A stretch of DNA of 64,000 bases from Dillenia suffruticosa (GCA_033439265.1 JAVTVX010000027.1:13593001-13657000), one strand, 5' to 3'; positions 1 through 12,067 are shown, numbered from the stretch's first letter. Numbers and translations: made by a program. The notes: generated from the sequence alone by a model not told the origin.

Positions 1-769
1 GATTCTTTTTTTTTACAGTTGATTATCATAATTATGTTTATCATTTGCACCATAAAAAGAAAAATATTATTTTTTAGGGTTATTTGTAGCCCTTAATTTG
101 ACTACAAAACAATTTGTTTAGACTTTATTTGGAACCAAACGAAGTTCATTTTGAATTTCAATTTTTGTTGTTTGGAAAAAAAATAATTGAATCCATTTCT
201 AACTCGAGAAAAATTGGACTTCCTTAATCAACAAAAAATGATTAAATTTATAAATAAATTCTATAAAAATTTGTAGGTCGTCCTAAATAATATTATACTA
301 TTTTTCTATAAAAAAAGAGAGAATTTTTTTACCTTGCAAGAGTTTGTTTATTTTTTTTTCATGTTTCAAGCACTGAAATCTCATTAAATTTTTTAATTTT
401 AATTTTTAATTCAAAATACATATTTTTATCATTAAATTAGTTCATAATTTATTTCATTTCAAATGAATTGAATTCTATTTTATTTAATCCTAAGCAAATG
501 GTTATCTCTTTTTAAATCGAACAAGCTCCTAAAGAATAATATTTTCTAAATAAATACTAAAAGATACAATTTATTAATGATTGAAGTGATCAATAATTAT
601 TTGCAAAATAAATAAACAAAAAAGGGAAGGGGCATTATAGTCATTTCATTTGCACAAGAAACAGACAACCTCGTAAACTTACGATTGCTTGCAAGTGGAG
701 GCCGTGGCACGTCAGTCAACTTCCCTATTGGATTGAATAAGAGGACAAACTTTCGTGATGGTTTACAAG
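1..769. other. AT-rich upstream region, no gene seen
   Basis: AT-rich DNA with poly-A and poly-T runs and no coding region that can be supported. The last 100 bases become less AT-rich and contain CACGTC and GTCAAC words (about 709-720), which resemble ABRE-like and W-box cores; such short words also occur by chance. This is presumably the distal promoter of the MYB gene that starts at 893. Confidence 0.5.
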
Positions 770-790
770 TATATATATATATATAAATAG
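770..790 (+). promoter_or_regulatory. Candidate TATA box of the MYB gene
   Basis: An alternating TA run that ends TATAAATAG lies about 105 bases upstream of the MYB start codon. That fits a TATA box followed by a 5' leader of roughly 70-80 nt. The purine-rich leader (GAGAGAGAAGG type) just before the ATG is typical of plant 5' UTRs. Inferred from position and sequence only. Confidence 0.5.
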
Positions 791-892
791 TAAGGCATAG
801 TTATTTGGTAGGATTAGAGGGAAACAAAGGCCCAAAATAATAGGGATTGGAAAGTGGAGAGAGAAGGACAGAGATAGAGAGAGAAATCAATC

Positions 893-1027
893 ATGGGAAG
901 GTCTCCATGCTGTGATGAAAGTGGGCTCAAGAAGGGTCCTTGGACTCCCGAAGAAGATCAAAAGCTTGTCAAGTATATCCAAAAACATGGTCATGGTAGC
1001 TGGAGAGCTCTCCCTAAGCTTGCAGGT

Positions 1028-1089
<62 letters not shown>

Positions 1090-2229
1090 CTCTCTCTCAA
1101 ATGAATGAGTGCTGATGTTGCATACATTTTTGCAGGTCTAAATAGATGTGGGAAGAGTTGTAGATTAAGATGGACGAATTATCTAAGGCCTGATATCAAA
1201 AGAGGAAAATTTTCCCAAGAAGAAGAGCAAACAATTCTAAATCTCCATTCCATCCTTGGCAACAAGTAAATATTTATTTTCCTAAATTTATTTATTATTT
1301 TTCTATATTGATTATCATACAACAAAAGAAACCTATAGCTTTTGTTATTCTACAAGTTTTGTTCACCTAACATCTCTCTATTTTTCTCATCTTCATTAAT
1401 TTTTATCTCTCTTTCTGTCTCCTATAGGTGGTCTGCGATTGCAACTCACTTGCCTGGCCGTACAGACAATGAAATCAAGAATTTTTGGAACACCCATCTC
1501 AAGAAGAAGCTAATTCAAATGGGATTTGATCCAATGACTCATCGGCCTCGAACCGATATCTTTTCCAGCCTTCCCCATCTCATAGCTTTAGCCAACCTGA
1601 AAGAGCTAATGGATCATCAGCTCTCATGGGAAGAACAAGCACTAAAACTCCAATCAGAAGCTGTTCAAATGGCAAAGCTCCAATACTTGCAATACCTTCT
1701 CCAACCTACAACAACTACATCACCACAACCAATATCAATGCCTCCATATGCTTCAAACAATATCTCAGACTTGGAGGCTTTGAACCTATTAAACTCTCTC
1801 TCTTCAATCAAAGACAACAATCATCAAATTCCAAATCTATCCCAATTTGAGACTAATAATGATATAAACATCCAAACTCTCAACGAATCGATTCTTTTTG
1901 CTCGTTTGCCTGAATTACAAGTTCCATGTAGCTTCTCATGTCCTTTAGATAGTGAAAACATGTTTCAAGCATCTACTATGACAGTATTGAGACAGGGAGA
2001 AAATAGTAATTCGCCTCATTCGCCAGGGTTTTTAACTGCTTCCTCTTCATCACCAACCTCTTCATCTCCTATTATTGCTCCTCCACTGGCAGACCCCATG
2101 ACTATGAATAATAATTCGATCAACAATAATCAAGGTGATGCGAGCAGCACTTCTAGCAGCTATGGAGGGTTAGGAGTTTGGCCTGTGGATTGTCTTCTTG
2201 AAGACCCTTTATTTCATGAGATTGCTTAA
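893..2229 (+). CDS. R2R3-MYB transcription factor, MYB53/92/93-like (subgroup 24)
   Basis: Nuclear DNA-binding regulator of 354 aa in three exons: 893-1025, 1136-1265 and 1428-2229. All introns are GT-AG, and the 133/130-nt first two exons are the usual plant R2R3-MYB pattern. The protein opens with [23 protein letters not shown]2 carries its three tryptophans (W17, W37, then W in the RLRWTNYL motif), and R3 ends in [20 protein letters not shown]. After the MYB domain comes [18 protein letters not shown] followed by [11 protein letters not shown], the arrangement I associate with the MYB53/92/93 group, whose Arabidopsis members act in suberin deposition and lateral-root control. The C-terminal half is Ser/Asn-rich and ends in an acidic [20 protein letters not shown] tail, probably an activation segment. 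R3 lacks the bHLH-binding signature. The start was chosen from the conserved MGRSPCC. Intron 1 is dominated by a CT microsatellite. The family call is firm; the subgroup is inferred from motif recall. Confidence 0.95.
1028..1100 (+). repeat. (CT)n microsatellite in MYB intron 1
   Basis: A nearly perfect CT dinucleotide run of about 59 bases begins just after the intron 1 donor (GTAG, then CT repeats) and is followed by an interrupted TCTCTC tail. It fills more than half of the 110-nt intron. The pyrimidine-rich strand is the sense strand. Confidence 0.95.
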
Positions 2230-3755
2230 AGAGTAAATATAAAATAAGTTTTTTTCCAGTGTATATATTTTTCCTTCATATACATTGACTTTGTCACTTG
2301 GTTGATATATTATATATATCAAAAAATATATATGTGAGTTTGCATGTACTTTTTTGGATGGTTTTGTTTTGGTTTTTGGTTATCAGAGTTTGCATGTATC
2401 TATATATATTTGGATTTGGCTCTAGGACAATTTAACTCTAATAGTTGCGTGTTTTTCTTGTCCTTTTACAGTTTAAGTTATGATCCATCTCATCACAATG
2501 CACCTCGGATCCTCCAAAATTACTATTGATGTTTTGGCAGCTTTCATATTCAGTAACTTTTGTTTTATCTTTCCCTGTGCTCACATGCATTGGGTAAGTG
2601 AATTCATATACATTTTGTGTGTGTATGTTTGCTTTTGTGGAAGATAATGAAGACTTTTATTTTAGGAAAAAGAAAATGCTCTTTGTTCATGTGTTTAGCT
2701 TGCATAAATTGGACGACTTTTCTTGTCAGACATGCAGAAATTTGTCCAATGATGTTTGTCACCAGACTTATGAAAATTATTTAGGAGTGGTTTTTATATG
2801 ATAAATAACACTTTCTCATTTAGTATAAAAGAATATATTCTGGTCACATACATATCTTGAATCATCTATTGTTATGGTTCACTTTGGTTGTGAAATTTTG
2901 AATATTTTTGCTTCTTCATGCAAGCAAACTAGAGCATATCCGTAAGATTTGCTGGCTCTGAGGAGGGAAAGTCAATGAATGAGTGAAACCTTAACAAATA
3001 TATAATATTGTTTAAGTTCTTAGAAATTGGATTCAGTTAGAAGCTTGAGTAATTACAGATCACTTGAGAAAGTAAAAGTGTTCACACATGACACCGTGTT
3101 AGCTAATCTCTTTGGTTTCTTTTGATTGGTGTATATTTTAGAGAGACTGCATAAATTTAATTTGGATTGTGGGGTAAGTTGGGATCCCAATTAGTAATTG
3201 ACCTAAAGCTTTTTTCAACCTGCACAGGCCAACCACTCAAGGAAAAGAAGCTCTAAAACTTCCCCACTCAATATCCTTGTAATTCATCATTAAAATGCTT
3301 TTAATTCATCATTAGAGAGAGAGAGAGAGAGAGAGAGATTTAAATGTCAAAAAGGTGATGTCAAAGGATCTTCAATGATAAGAGGGACCCAAGAAGTTAG
3401 GAATCACAAGAGAGAGGGGCTTTCTCCCCAGGGGACATTGGATTTTCTTGGTGGTGGCAAAGACAAAATATTTCTAGGGAATGGACCACTGCAGAGGGAT
3501 AGCAAATATTATCACCCAAATTTGCATTATTCTTTTCTTTTCTCAAAATGGAATAAAGGGTTTTATTGCAAGTGGCATTGATCAATAAAGATTTTAAAAA
3601 TAAAATGTTGGGTTATCAAAAAATACTTATTTTGTTTGTGAAAAATGCATGCCTTTTGCTACATGGAAGGATATTTTCATAAAAAAAGCTTTTTAATAGT
3701 CTCTTCCAGCAACTTTTGATAGATCAGACGGCTAGCAATGATTCTCTATACGTCG
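2230..3755. other. MYB 3' flank and intergenic DNA, no gene seen
   Basis: AT-rich sequence starts straight after the MYB stop codon, with AAATAAAATAAG-like polyadenylation context near 2236-2250. A (GA)n microsatellite is at about 3314-3338. The open frames near 2344-2801 and 3375-3585 are short, low-complexity and match no family I recognise. Confidence 0.5.
3314..3338. repeat. (GA)n microsatellite
   Basis: Pure GA dinucleotide run of about 12 units in intergenic DNA. Confidence 0.9.
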
Positions 3756-3760
3756 ATAGG

Positions 3761-4194
3761 TGAAGGAATAAATGCCCACGTGGGGCATCTTTCCATATTT
3801 GGCGAAAGGAAATTATCCCACTTTTCATATGTACAAATGGTAACTTATGAGATTTGAATTTCCTACCATTTGTGGTGACGGAGACATATGGAAACTAAAG
3901 CAAAACCCTAGGGAGAACAACGATTGCACAAACATTGTGAGGAGACAATTGAGAGAGAGGGAGAAAAATTCTGCGAAGAGAATTTGTGTCACCGGATTCG
4001 ATTGAGGTGTCGTGGTGCTGCGGTGATAGCTCGACTTTTGTGGTTATCATCCCGACTGCGAGATCGATTGATCGAGATTCGTGGTTCTCAGATTTTGCAA
4101 TCTACTTTTTGAGGTATGCCCGAAAACCCTAATCTTTTATGATTCCGAAATATTTTGCACGTTTCCGCATGTGTATGTGCATATAAATCCAACA
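3761..4194 (+). mobile_element. Solo copia LTR (same family as the element at 49.9-54.0 kb)
   Basis: A 434-bp LTR begins TGAAGGAATAAATGCCCACG and ends ATAAATCCAACA. It is bounded on both sides by the 5-bp target duplication ATAGG (3756-3760 and 4195-4199). It matches, in reverse orientation, the LTR at 53542-53986, including the CCACGTGGGGCATCTTTCC block, the start-proximal TTATCCCACTTT stretch and the end-proximal TTTCCGCATGTG. No primer-binding site or internal region follows. This is what recombination between two LTRs of one insertion leaves behind. The apparent 62-codon frame at 3924-4112 lies entirely inside the LTR and is not a gene. Confidence 0.92.
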
Positions 4195-4199
4195 ATAGG

Positions 4200-6231
4200 T
4201 CATTAATCGTAATAGCTTAAGATACAATAATTTTCTGTCTGTCAAATTAATAGGACATGCTATTTACAAGTGATTATATTGCCACAATGTTATTTCCTCA
4301 TGAAAATTTCTCCTGTGGAAACTTAGGTGCCATTCAATACCAGAAAATATCTTTTACTTTTCACTTTCAAAAATTTTTACTTCGTTTCTTTCTTTATTTT
4401 CTAATAAAAGTCCAGGATTTGAATTGATACTTTTCATTATTCATCCCAAAAAATAAAATAAAAAAAAAAGAATTGATAGCATTCATTGATTCCACCTAAA
4501 TTGCATTGATTTGTTATAAAGATTTCATATTAATTGTAATTTGGCTATTCACCATTAACAAGAATCACCACTAAGCAACCATGGTTGAATGGTTGCATGA
4601 ATTCAATATATTCGTATTAAACTTTGGAATCCTTTTTTAAGACATGACAATTTTGAGTTTGTGAATTTTTTTTTCCTGTTAAATAATTTTCCGATTATTT
4701 TTAACTTGTTCTTTTTATCTCACTATATATTCTCTCCACAAAAATTAGATGAAAAATATCCAATTTGAATTTTTATTCTCAAAGCATTTGCTTCAAAGTA
4801 GAATTAAATGAATTGGTATAAAAGATAATGTGGGAAACAATAATTAATATAAAATAATAAAGTATTTTGTTATTGGTACACTGATAAAATTACCTAATTA
4901 CCAAAATTAATACGTGGTGCAATACGTAACATGATTTACATATATTAACAACAAATGTCTAGACTTTTCCCCACGTTTTTGTTAAAAACGTTGGTAAAAA
5001 TGAAAAGTTATGCCTACTTTTTCTCAACAAGCGTTGATAAAAGTATACAATTTTTCTGGCTTTTTTGATAAAACATCGTCAATAATAACACCCTATGCCG
5101 ATGTTTATAATCCAAACATTGCAACTTTCCCGTCACTGGTATTTTCTCTTGTGTCCGTCCAAATTTTACTGACTTTAACAAACATCGACAAAAGTTTAAA
5201 AAAAAAAAAGTCAGAAAAAATCTATTTTTTGTAGTATGCAAATTGAATTATTTCTAAGTAGAGTTGCAAGGGGTAATGCAAAACAATAAAAAATTTTATA
5301 TATATATATTAAGGTAAAAACACTATATATATTTAAGTTTGGACATATTTTATGCGCCGGAACTTTGCGCTTTTTATACTAAACAATTTGCAATAACTTT
5401 TTTATTTTCCATTTTTTTTTTCTTTTTGGGAGAAGGTGGAATGATGTGCTCTCAAACAAATAAGTAATTAAGGAAAATATTGTAGACTTTTTTCCTTAAT
5501 AATGTCTGAGATAAAATAAGACACTTTAGTTTGAAAACTCATAGCCATCATCGAACCACCCTTAATAGTTAATTATAAGACTTATTTAAGGATACCCCAC
5601 AAAAAAAAAAAAAGGAAAGAGGATATATCTAATCCTATGAGGGATTTGAATTTGAAGAATGAGAATGACTTGTGACACCTTAAAAAATTTATATTAAATG
5701 TAGTTAGTACTATGGAATAAAGATGCTTTTATGAAATGGTCAATAAGGATGCTCAGGAATAGACATGTTTGAAATATTTATTATGTGATTATAAATTCTC
5801 TTTTACAGTTTAAAATTACAGCTTACTAATTTTACATTCATTTCCATTAGTTTTGTACACGAGGCCCTAAATGTTACAATAGTTAAGGGAGAATTAAGCA
5901 ATGCAATAGATACATAGTAACGTTAGATCTTATTAAAATAAGTTCGAGTCGAGTTAGTCTCTTAAAATATAAAATTCTTTTAACACCTGTTTGTTTCATA
6001 TATAAGATTTAAAATTAAAACTTTATTTAAGAAATATCAGCATCCAAATCAATTAACCATCGATAATATTACTGATGTATAAAGTTAATAATCATGGTTC
6101 TCTCGCATGGGTAGCAATGCCGATCACTTCCGTCCTCTTTATAAATTAAAAAAGTCAATTAAACTGTAATTCACAATCACCGTAATTATGCCAATATGAT
6201 TCTATTATCATAGGAAATATGATTGAGCTCG
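4200..6231. other. Intergenic AT-rich DNA with a possible degenerate transposon tip
   Basis: No gene recognised. Between about 4970 and 5236 there are several imperfect AACGTTG, AACATCG and CATCGACAAAAG words, and the stretch ends in TTTTTTGTAGTA. This resembles, weakly, the TTTTTTTGTAGTG tip of the CACTA elements elsewhere in the window. No matching left tip was found, so I treat it only as a possible decayed terminus. Confidence 0.3.
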
Positions 6232-6539
6232 CACTACAAAAAAAACACGGTTTTAGTCACGGATTTTCGCGACGGAAAAAATTCGTCGCTATTTTGCGAC
6301 GAATTTAGCGACAAAAACTTTTTCGTCGCTAATTTGCCACAAAATTTGCAACGAAAAGGAAGTCGTGGCTAAATTAGCGACGGAAACATCATTCGTCACA
6401 AAATTCGTCGCTAATTAGTGACGAAAAAATTTTCGTGACTAAATTCGTCGCTAATTGGCGACAAAAAAATTTTTCATTGCAAATTTCGTCGCTAAATAAG
6501 TTTTTTATATATAATAAAATAAAATAAAATATTAATATA

Positions 6540-6675
6540 ATATTTAAATTAAAAAATTAATTTAACAACCATGGTTTGTGAATGCTCGAGTGCTAAGGCA
6601 GGCGCGCGGATATTTAAATTAAAAAATTAATTTAACAACCATGGTTTGTGAATGCTCGAGTGCTAAGGCAGGCGC
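6540..6675. repeat. 70-bp tandem duplication inside the CACTA element
   Basis: Two copies (about 6540-6605 and 6610-6675) share ATATTTAAATTAAAAAATTA and, further on, ACAACCATGGTTTGTGAATG and CTCGAGTGCTAAGGCAGGCGC without visible mismatch. The offset is exactly 70. The lack of divergence suggests a recent duplication. Confidence 0.9.
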
Positions 6676-6734
6676 CCGCGCGCCTGCCCGCGCTTGCCCG
6701 CCTGGGCGTGTCACAAAAAATTTAAATAAATTTG

Positions 6735-6801
6735 TAGTTGAAGGGATTCAAACCTTGGACTTGGACCTCGACTTCAAAGACATGTTACCACTGCACCACG
6801 G
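6735..6801 (-). other. tRNA-like (A-box/B-box) sequence within the CACTA element
   Basis: Read on the - strand this stretch has TGGTGCAGTGGTAACATG (A-box-like) and, about 30 nt later, GGTTTGAATCCC (B-box and T-arm-like). The order and spacing are those of a tRNA or tRNA-derived SINE head. The acceptor stem does not pair properly and no clean anticodon arm could be folded by eye, so it is not called a functional tRNA. Confidence 0.5.
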
Positions 6802-7404
6802 GTGTTGTTGTGTGACTTTTTTCCTCCTCTTTGTTTTCTATTCTCACTTTTTTTTCCTTATCTCTATTTTTTTTTCTTTCTACTCTCATTTCTTATATAT
6901 AATAATTTTATTATAATATATAATAATTTTATTATAACGAATAAAAATATTTTATAATTAAATATATAGATTTTTTAAATTATTAATATATTATAATTTA
7001 TTGATAATTATAATTTTATAGTTGTGAGATATTGTAATCCATTTTTAAATTATGGATTAAAAAAATAAAATAAAAATGAAAAAAAATAATAAGATAATAA
7101 GATAAAAGAGAAAAGAAGAAATCAAAATATAATATAAACATATTTTTTAATTAATTTATTATTTTATTTTAAATTAGTATTTTATTATTTTTTATTTTAT
7201 TAAAAATTATCATATTTATTATTTTTAATTAATATTATTTTAGGTTGGTGGTATAAATAAAAAAAGTTATTATATTTATTATTTTAAATTATTATTATAT
7301 ATTATTTTATTATTATTAGAAAAATGTGAAATAAAGATAATAAATAATAAAAAAAGAAATTTATATCATAATAATATATTTGACTCGGTGGTTTACAGGT
7401 TGCA

Positions 7405-7526
7405 TGCAGGAGTTCGGAGGAGTGCGGAGTTCGAAGTTCGAAACACGGTGGAGGCAGGAGGCAGATGCAGGAGTTCGGAGGAGTGCGGAGTTCGAAATTC
7501 GAAACACGATGGAGGCAGGAGGCAGA
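7405..7526. repeat. 61-bp minisatellite, two copies, in the CACTA GC-rich block
   Basis: Two adjacent units starting GCAGGAGTTCGGAGGAGTGC (about 7405-7465 and 7466-7526) differ at very few positions. They lead into a very GC-rich stretch (to about 7640), in sharp contrast to the AT-rich surroundings. Open frames here on both strands are produced by the base composition. Confidence 0.85.
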
Positions 7527-9012
7527 AGGCATTTTCCAGAAATTAAGAGTGGATGCGCGGGGTGCGGGGGTGCTGGCTCAGGTGGCACGCGCTCGGGCGG
7601 GCGGGGTGAGGGGTGGGCAAGGGTGGCGCTCGGGTGACACGTGCCCTCCTTGAACATTTCATTTGACGGAATTTGAAATCAGCGACGGATTTGAATCCGT
7701 CGCTGAATTTAGCGACGGATTTTTTAATTATTACAGATTTTTTTTCTCCTTAATTAGTGACGGATTTTAGCGACAAAAATTATCTGTCGCTAAATTTAGC
7801 GACGAATTTTAGATTTTCGTCGCTAAATTTAACAACGGATTTTTTTTATATCGCTAATTTAGCGACGGATAATTTTTCGTCGCTAAAGTTTGTAACGAAT
7901 TTTAGCGACGAAAAATTATTTGTCGCTAAATTTAGCGACGGATTTCAATTTTCGTCACTAAATTTAGCGACGGATTTCTAATTTCCGTCGCTAAATTTTT
8001 GCGACGCGTTATTAGCGACGAAAAATTTTTCGTCGCTAATGTTTTTAGCGACGAATTTTTTTAAAATTTTTATCGTTAAATTTGTAGTTAAAAGGCTGTT
8101 TTTTTGTAGTGTCGTTGTCACCACACAGGTACAAATACCACAAGACTCATCTATGACTGAGGGACATGAATCATTTCCCCAGTCTAGTAGTGTGAAGTTG
8201 ATGGTAAAAATCATCCCAAAACTACTTTAAGCATTTAAAATCTTCTTTTCATTTAATATACCAGGGAATCCGTACAATTTTTATATATTATTTTTACAAA
8301 GGAAAGGATGAGGAAGGATTCCACCATTTTCCTCATTGAGTAGGTGAACTTTTGTTTCTTTTCTGTGAAGGGATTGACTATTAAGGATAACACTCCTTCC
8401 TTTGTTTAAGACCTTTTCAACTTCAACAAACCGTCTTCCCCGTCTTTGTAGGCCTAAGATTGCATTCGTGTTCACTTGATCAAGTGCTCATTCTTGTAAG
8501 CAAGATGAAACATGTTTGCCAAACTTGGATCAAGTTAAAAATATAAATAATTTTTATTTGAGATTACTTTTAAATAAAAAGATTTCATCGATCAAACAGC
8601 ATCATATTAGTATCATATGACTATTATTTTTAAACTATTTATAATCAAGGGGTCTAATCGTCATGTGTAGCATTGGAATGACCCAACCGAAAATAGTATG
8701 GAAGTAATTCTAAAATAGAGTTTTCTTATGTTTTTAAACCTATAATTAAAATTTTTGCACGGTTTTATATAGACTAATTCTATGTAGTAAGGAAATATGC
8801 CTTTTTTTAGAAACAAATATTTAATTTTTAAAATACAAATTTAAACCCTCTAGGATGATAATAGAGTTAGAATTTAACCATTATGTCGGGTTCACTTTAA
8901 CCCTCAAGCAACTTTGATGGAGATATATATACAACTCATAAAAGATAGTATATTTCTGTTTCACAGTGAAGGGGAGAGATCATCCTCTTCTCTCTCTAAT
9001 TCGTCTAACTAG

Positions 9013-9017
<5 letters not shown>

Positions 9018-9044
<27 letters not shown>
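9018..9044. repeat. (GT)n microsatellite
   Basis: Pure GT run of about 12-13 units in intergenic DNA. Confidence 0.9.
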
Positions 9045-11312
9045 AAAAGGCTCTTCACCTAATCCTATACCCTTTTGTTAAGGTAGCAGTTTTCTTAAGA
9101 TAAATGACCATGTCGACATGACATTTTAGTATGAGTAGCCTTTTTTTCTCAACTTATCAAAGTTTGTGTAGTGCAATAAAAATGGTAATATAGATTTTGT
9201 GTCTATTTTCTTTAACTTTTTTCAGCTTAAGATTAAAGACTGTACCAAATAATTTTTTAAAAACTGTTTATAAAAGTGATTTTTAGGGGGGAGGGGGAAG
9301 AAACTTGTGATTGGCGTTTTTACTTATTTACTTTCTAATTCAATTGTTTTATGGTAACGTGGGGATGCAATCAAAAATGTGGTCAATGCCCCAAACCAAG
9401 GCAGCCATATATTAAAGCATTAGCCACTATGAACACTGAGAAATCAAGTAATGAAGAGTATCTCATAGCATAAATCCATGGAGTGTGATCTGAAGGGTAT
9501 CTTAAGGCAAAGCCATGGAGGCGTTGTAGACTTGGAGGCGTTGAAACCTAAGCTAAGAATATCCTTTAGGGATAGCTCAAATTGTAGGTCTCCTAGCTTT
9601 CATCCTCTCTCCCGATTCAATCTCATTTTATTGCATATGATTATACAAAGAAAAAAAAAAAGAGAAAAAAAGAAAGGAAGAAAGAAACCTAAGCAAAGAA
9701 TATAAAGCACTAGCTCAGGATTAGGGTGAATATAAAGAGATACTCCGGCCCATTTCCATGCTAGTGCATTTTTTTTTTTTTTTTTTTTGGGTACCATCCA
9801 TGCCAGTGTATCTATACATAATTTAATGTCCATTTTTCTCTTCCTTAATTTAGTATTGGAATCTACATTACTAATGATGTGGGATTCCAAGAAACCGCAA
9901 AATATCATGAAAGCATCATTTGCCTATTAAAAAAATACATTGAAAACAAAAATATATTAATATTTACAAATTGAAATGGGCAGTTTTTCCTTTTTTTTTT
10001 TAATAAAATGATTCTATAAATTGTGAATTCAAGACTACGATAAACTATGTGAAATACAAGTATTAGATTTCCTTGCGGTAGACGTACAATATTCACTAGG
10101 TTGACTCAAAGCTAATACTTCTGACAACCTAATATATATATATATATATATATAATAAAGTTTCTGCTCCTTAAAATAGGAGAAATGTTGGGAATCAAAT
10201 GGTTCAATGTTCATGATTGTAATTATTGTTATTCTCAACATTAATTTAATAATACATTTTTTAAAATGTGGACACATCATTCAATCATGCAACTCAATGG
10301 GACCTAATAACACTCGCATCGGATGATTAAACAAAAACAAAAAAAAAAAAAAAAAGAAATTGTTGGTGGTGGCAAAACTATGTGGAAGTCATGGCTGCTT
10401 CATGTAGACTTTTTTTTTTTTTTTTTTCTTATTGTGCAAAAACGTTGTTTTGACGTAGTATAAATTTGGACCAAATTATAAAAGACAACTGACTGCTATG
10501 CTGTTTCTCCAAGCTCTATCAGACAATTTTGAATGTCTGTCTCTGTCTCTATCTCTGGTAGAGTCTACTTTGATGGGATGGGTACCTAATAATTGCAATT
10601 TTATTAGAGAAAAAGGAAACTACACAACTAGCTAGGGAGTGGGTATACGTATTCAAGTCTACATAAAGTATGTAAACACTAAATTATGATCACCCTAAAC
10701 TTTGTTTTCTTTTCCTTTTCTTTTTGTGGCCCGGGGGGGGGGGGGTAATCGTACTGGTCCGAACACTGTTGACAGTTGACGAGAAAACATATTTGTCTAA
10801 TTTTTTTCTTTTTGAGAAAACAAAAATGTGTTTATATTTTTATTTTCTTTATAAAGCATCTGAAAATAGATCAAAATCTCATTCTCGATGACCTTACATA
10901 GAATACATTAGTCTCACACTAACGAACTTTGAATTTAGCTGTAGAACAGTAAATTCCTTCAAATATGATGTCCATATTTTGATAATAGAAAAACAAATAT
11001 TGAAAGAGTCGGTCCTTAATTAAATATTATAACTATTCAAATCAAATTAATTAGATTTTTAAATATCGGTAGTCAAATAAAAAATATATATTAGAGTTAA
11101 TTAATTAAAGTCTATAATCATATAAGATTAAACTGATCCAAAAAAAATTCCAAACATTCACAAATTGAAGTAGTAGGCCCAAGATTGTTCTCAAATTCTA
11201 GAGCTTATTCTGCATGATTGGGCTGAACTACAAATAATTCTCTTTGTGGGCTCAAGAGTTTGTGGTATGTGTTTCATGTTCATGACCTCGGACTAGGTTG
11301 AGTCAATCCTGA

Positions 11313-11624
11313 TTGAGGTTTGAAGACTTGAGATTTGAAAGACTGACACGATCAATTAAGACAATAACAAAGAATCCTAAGTTGAGAAAAAGTCACAATA
11401 GTTTTACTAAACAAAATCTGAATACGATAATAAAAATCACCTCATCCTTCCTCTCAAATCTCTCCATCTTTCTCTCCCTTATTCTCTTCTTTCTTTTTCT
11501 TGTTCGTGTCGATAGTGTAGAACACATATCAAGAGAGCTTGGGTTGATATTGGAAAAACAAAGGAGCTTAATTCAGGAATTAAACTCAAAAAATCAATCG
11601 TCACATCCTAATCACTGTCCATGA
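11313..11624 (+). other. Unrecognised 103-codon open frame with one hydrophobic segment
   Basis: The predicted peptide has a basic N-terminal third, then a strongly hydrophobic stretch (residues about 46-67, rich in Leu, Phe and Ile) that could be one membrane segment, then a polar tail with VDSVEHISRELGLILEKQRS, which looks weakly helical. No family is recognised, the upstream region shows no convincing promoter, and length alone does not exclude chance. It lies just left of the copia complex. Listed so that it is not lost; more likely a relic or spurious than a gene. Confidence 0.15.
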
Positions 11625-12067
11625 ATTAAGCTCCTGATAATCACTTTCAGACATTTTCAAGGACCGAAGCATTGAGTCCCATGCTAAGCAAGAATCATCC
11701 CAAGAACAGGATACCAAATTGCTTGCCATCCAGTCAAACTAAAACATATTTAATAATCAATGAGTGAACTAATTTAGCGGCTACAAAAATTTATCACAAG
11801 AAAAAACAAAATACCATCAAGATAATGCACCACTCAATCACTAAAATTCCAGTTAGCCCGACAAGAAATTCTAATGGTGCAATATTAAACACAATAAACA
11901 AACAAGAGATAGATTCATATCACCCACATTCAACATAGGAAACAGGCAAAAAATTATAAAGAGAGAGCTGCGATTAAAAACTTACATTTATGGTATTGGA
12001 GACGGTTTCAAAGATTTAACTATAAAAAGCTGGGTGAGAAGCTCCGTAGCACACGCAAACTCGAAAC

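Larger units (their letters stand above)
6232..8111. mobile_element. Complete non-autonomous CACTA (En/Spm) element
   Basis: The element starts CACTACAAAAAAAACACGG and ends TTTTTTTGTAGTG, giving CACTA-class inverted tips. It is flanked by the 3-bp target duplication TCG (6229-6231 and 8112-8114), as this superfamily requires. Both subterminal zones (about 6250-6500 and 7680-8080) are packed with GCGACGAA or TTCGTCGC and TTAGCGACG words in both orientations, the expected transposase-binding arrays. The 1.1-kb centre has a 70-bp tandem duplication, a tRNA-like stretch, an AT-rich block and a GC-rich minisatellite, but no transposase remnant. Tip and subterminal words match the terminus at 62821, so the coding element at 56.4-62.8 kb is a relative of its source of transposase. 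Confidence 0.93.
8112..12067. other. Intergenic DNA without a recognisable gene
   Basis: AT-rich, with a (GT)n run at about 9018-9044, a TA run at about 10131-10155, long poly-A and poly-T tracts at about 9770-9788 and 10330-10430, and a G12 run near 10734. Short frames of unknown meaning occur at 8281-8475 (-; 64 codons, RRGRRFVEVEK...), 9478-9705 (+; ends in Lys/Arg low complexity) and 11313-11624 (+). I cannot assign any of them to a family. Confidence 0.5.

Noticed and set aside
3924..4112. 62-codon frame
   Set aside because: It lies wholly within the solo LTR 3761-4194; the sequence repeats at 53.6-53.9 kb as LTR.
6735..6801. Functional tRNA gene
   Set aside because: A- and B-box-like words are present, but the acceptor stem and anticodon arm do not pair properly.
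7302..7657. Overlapping frames on both strands in the small CACTA element
   Set aside because: Produced by a GC-rich 61-bp minisatellite; no codon bias or domain.
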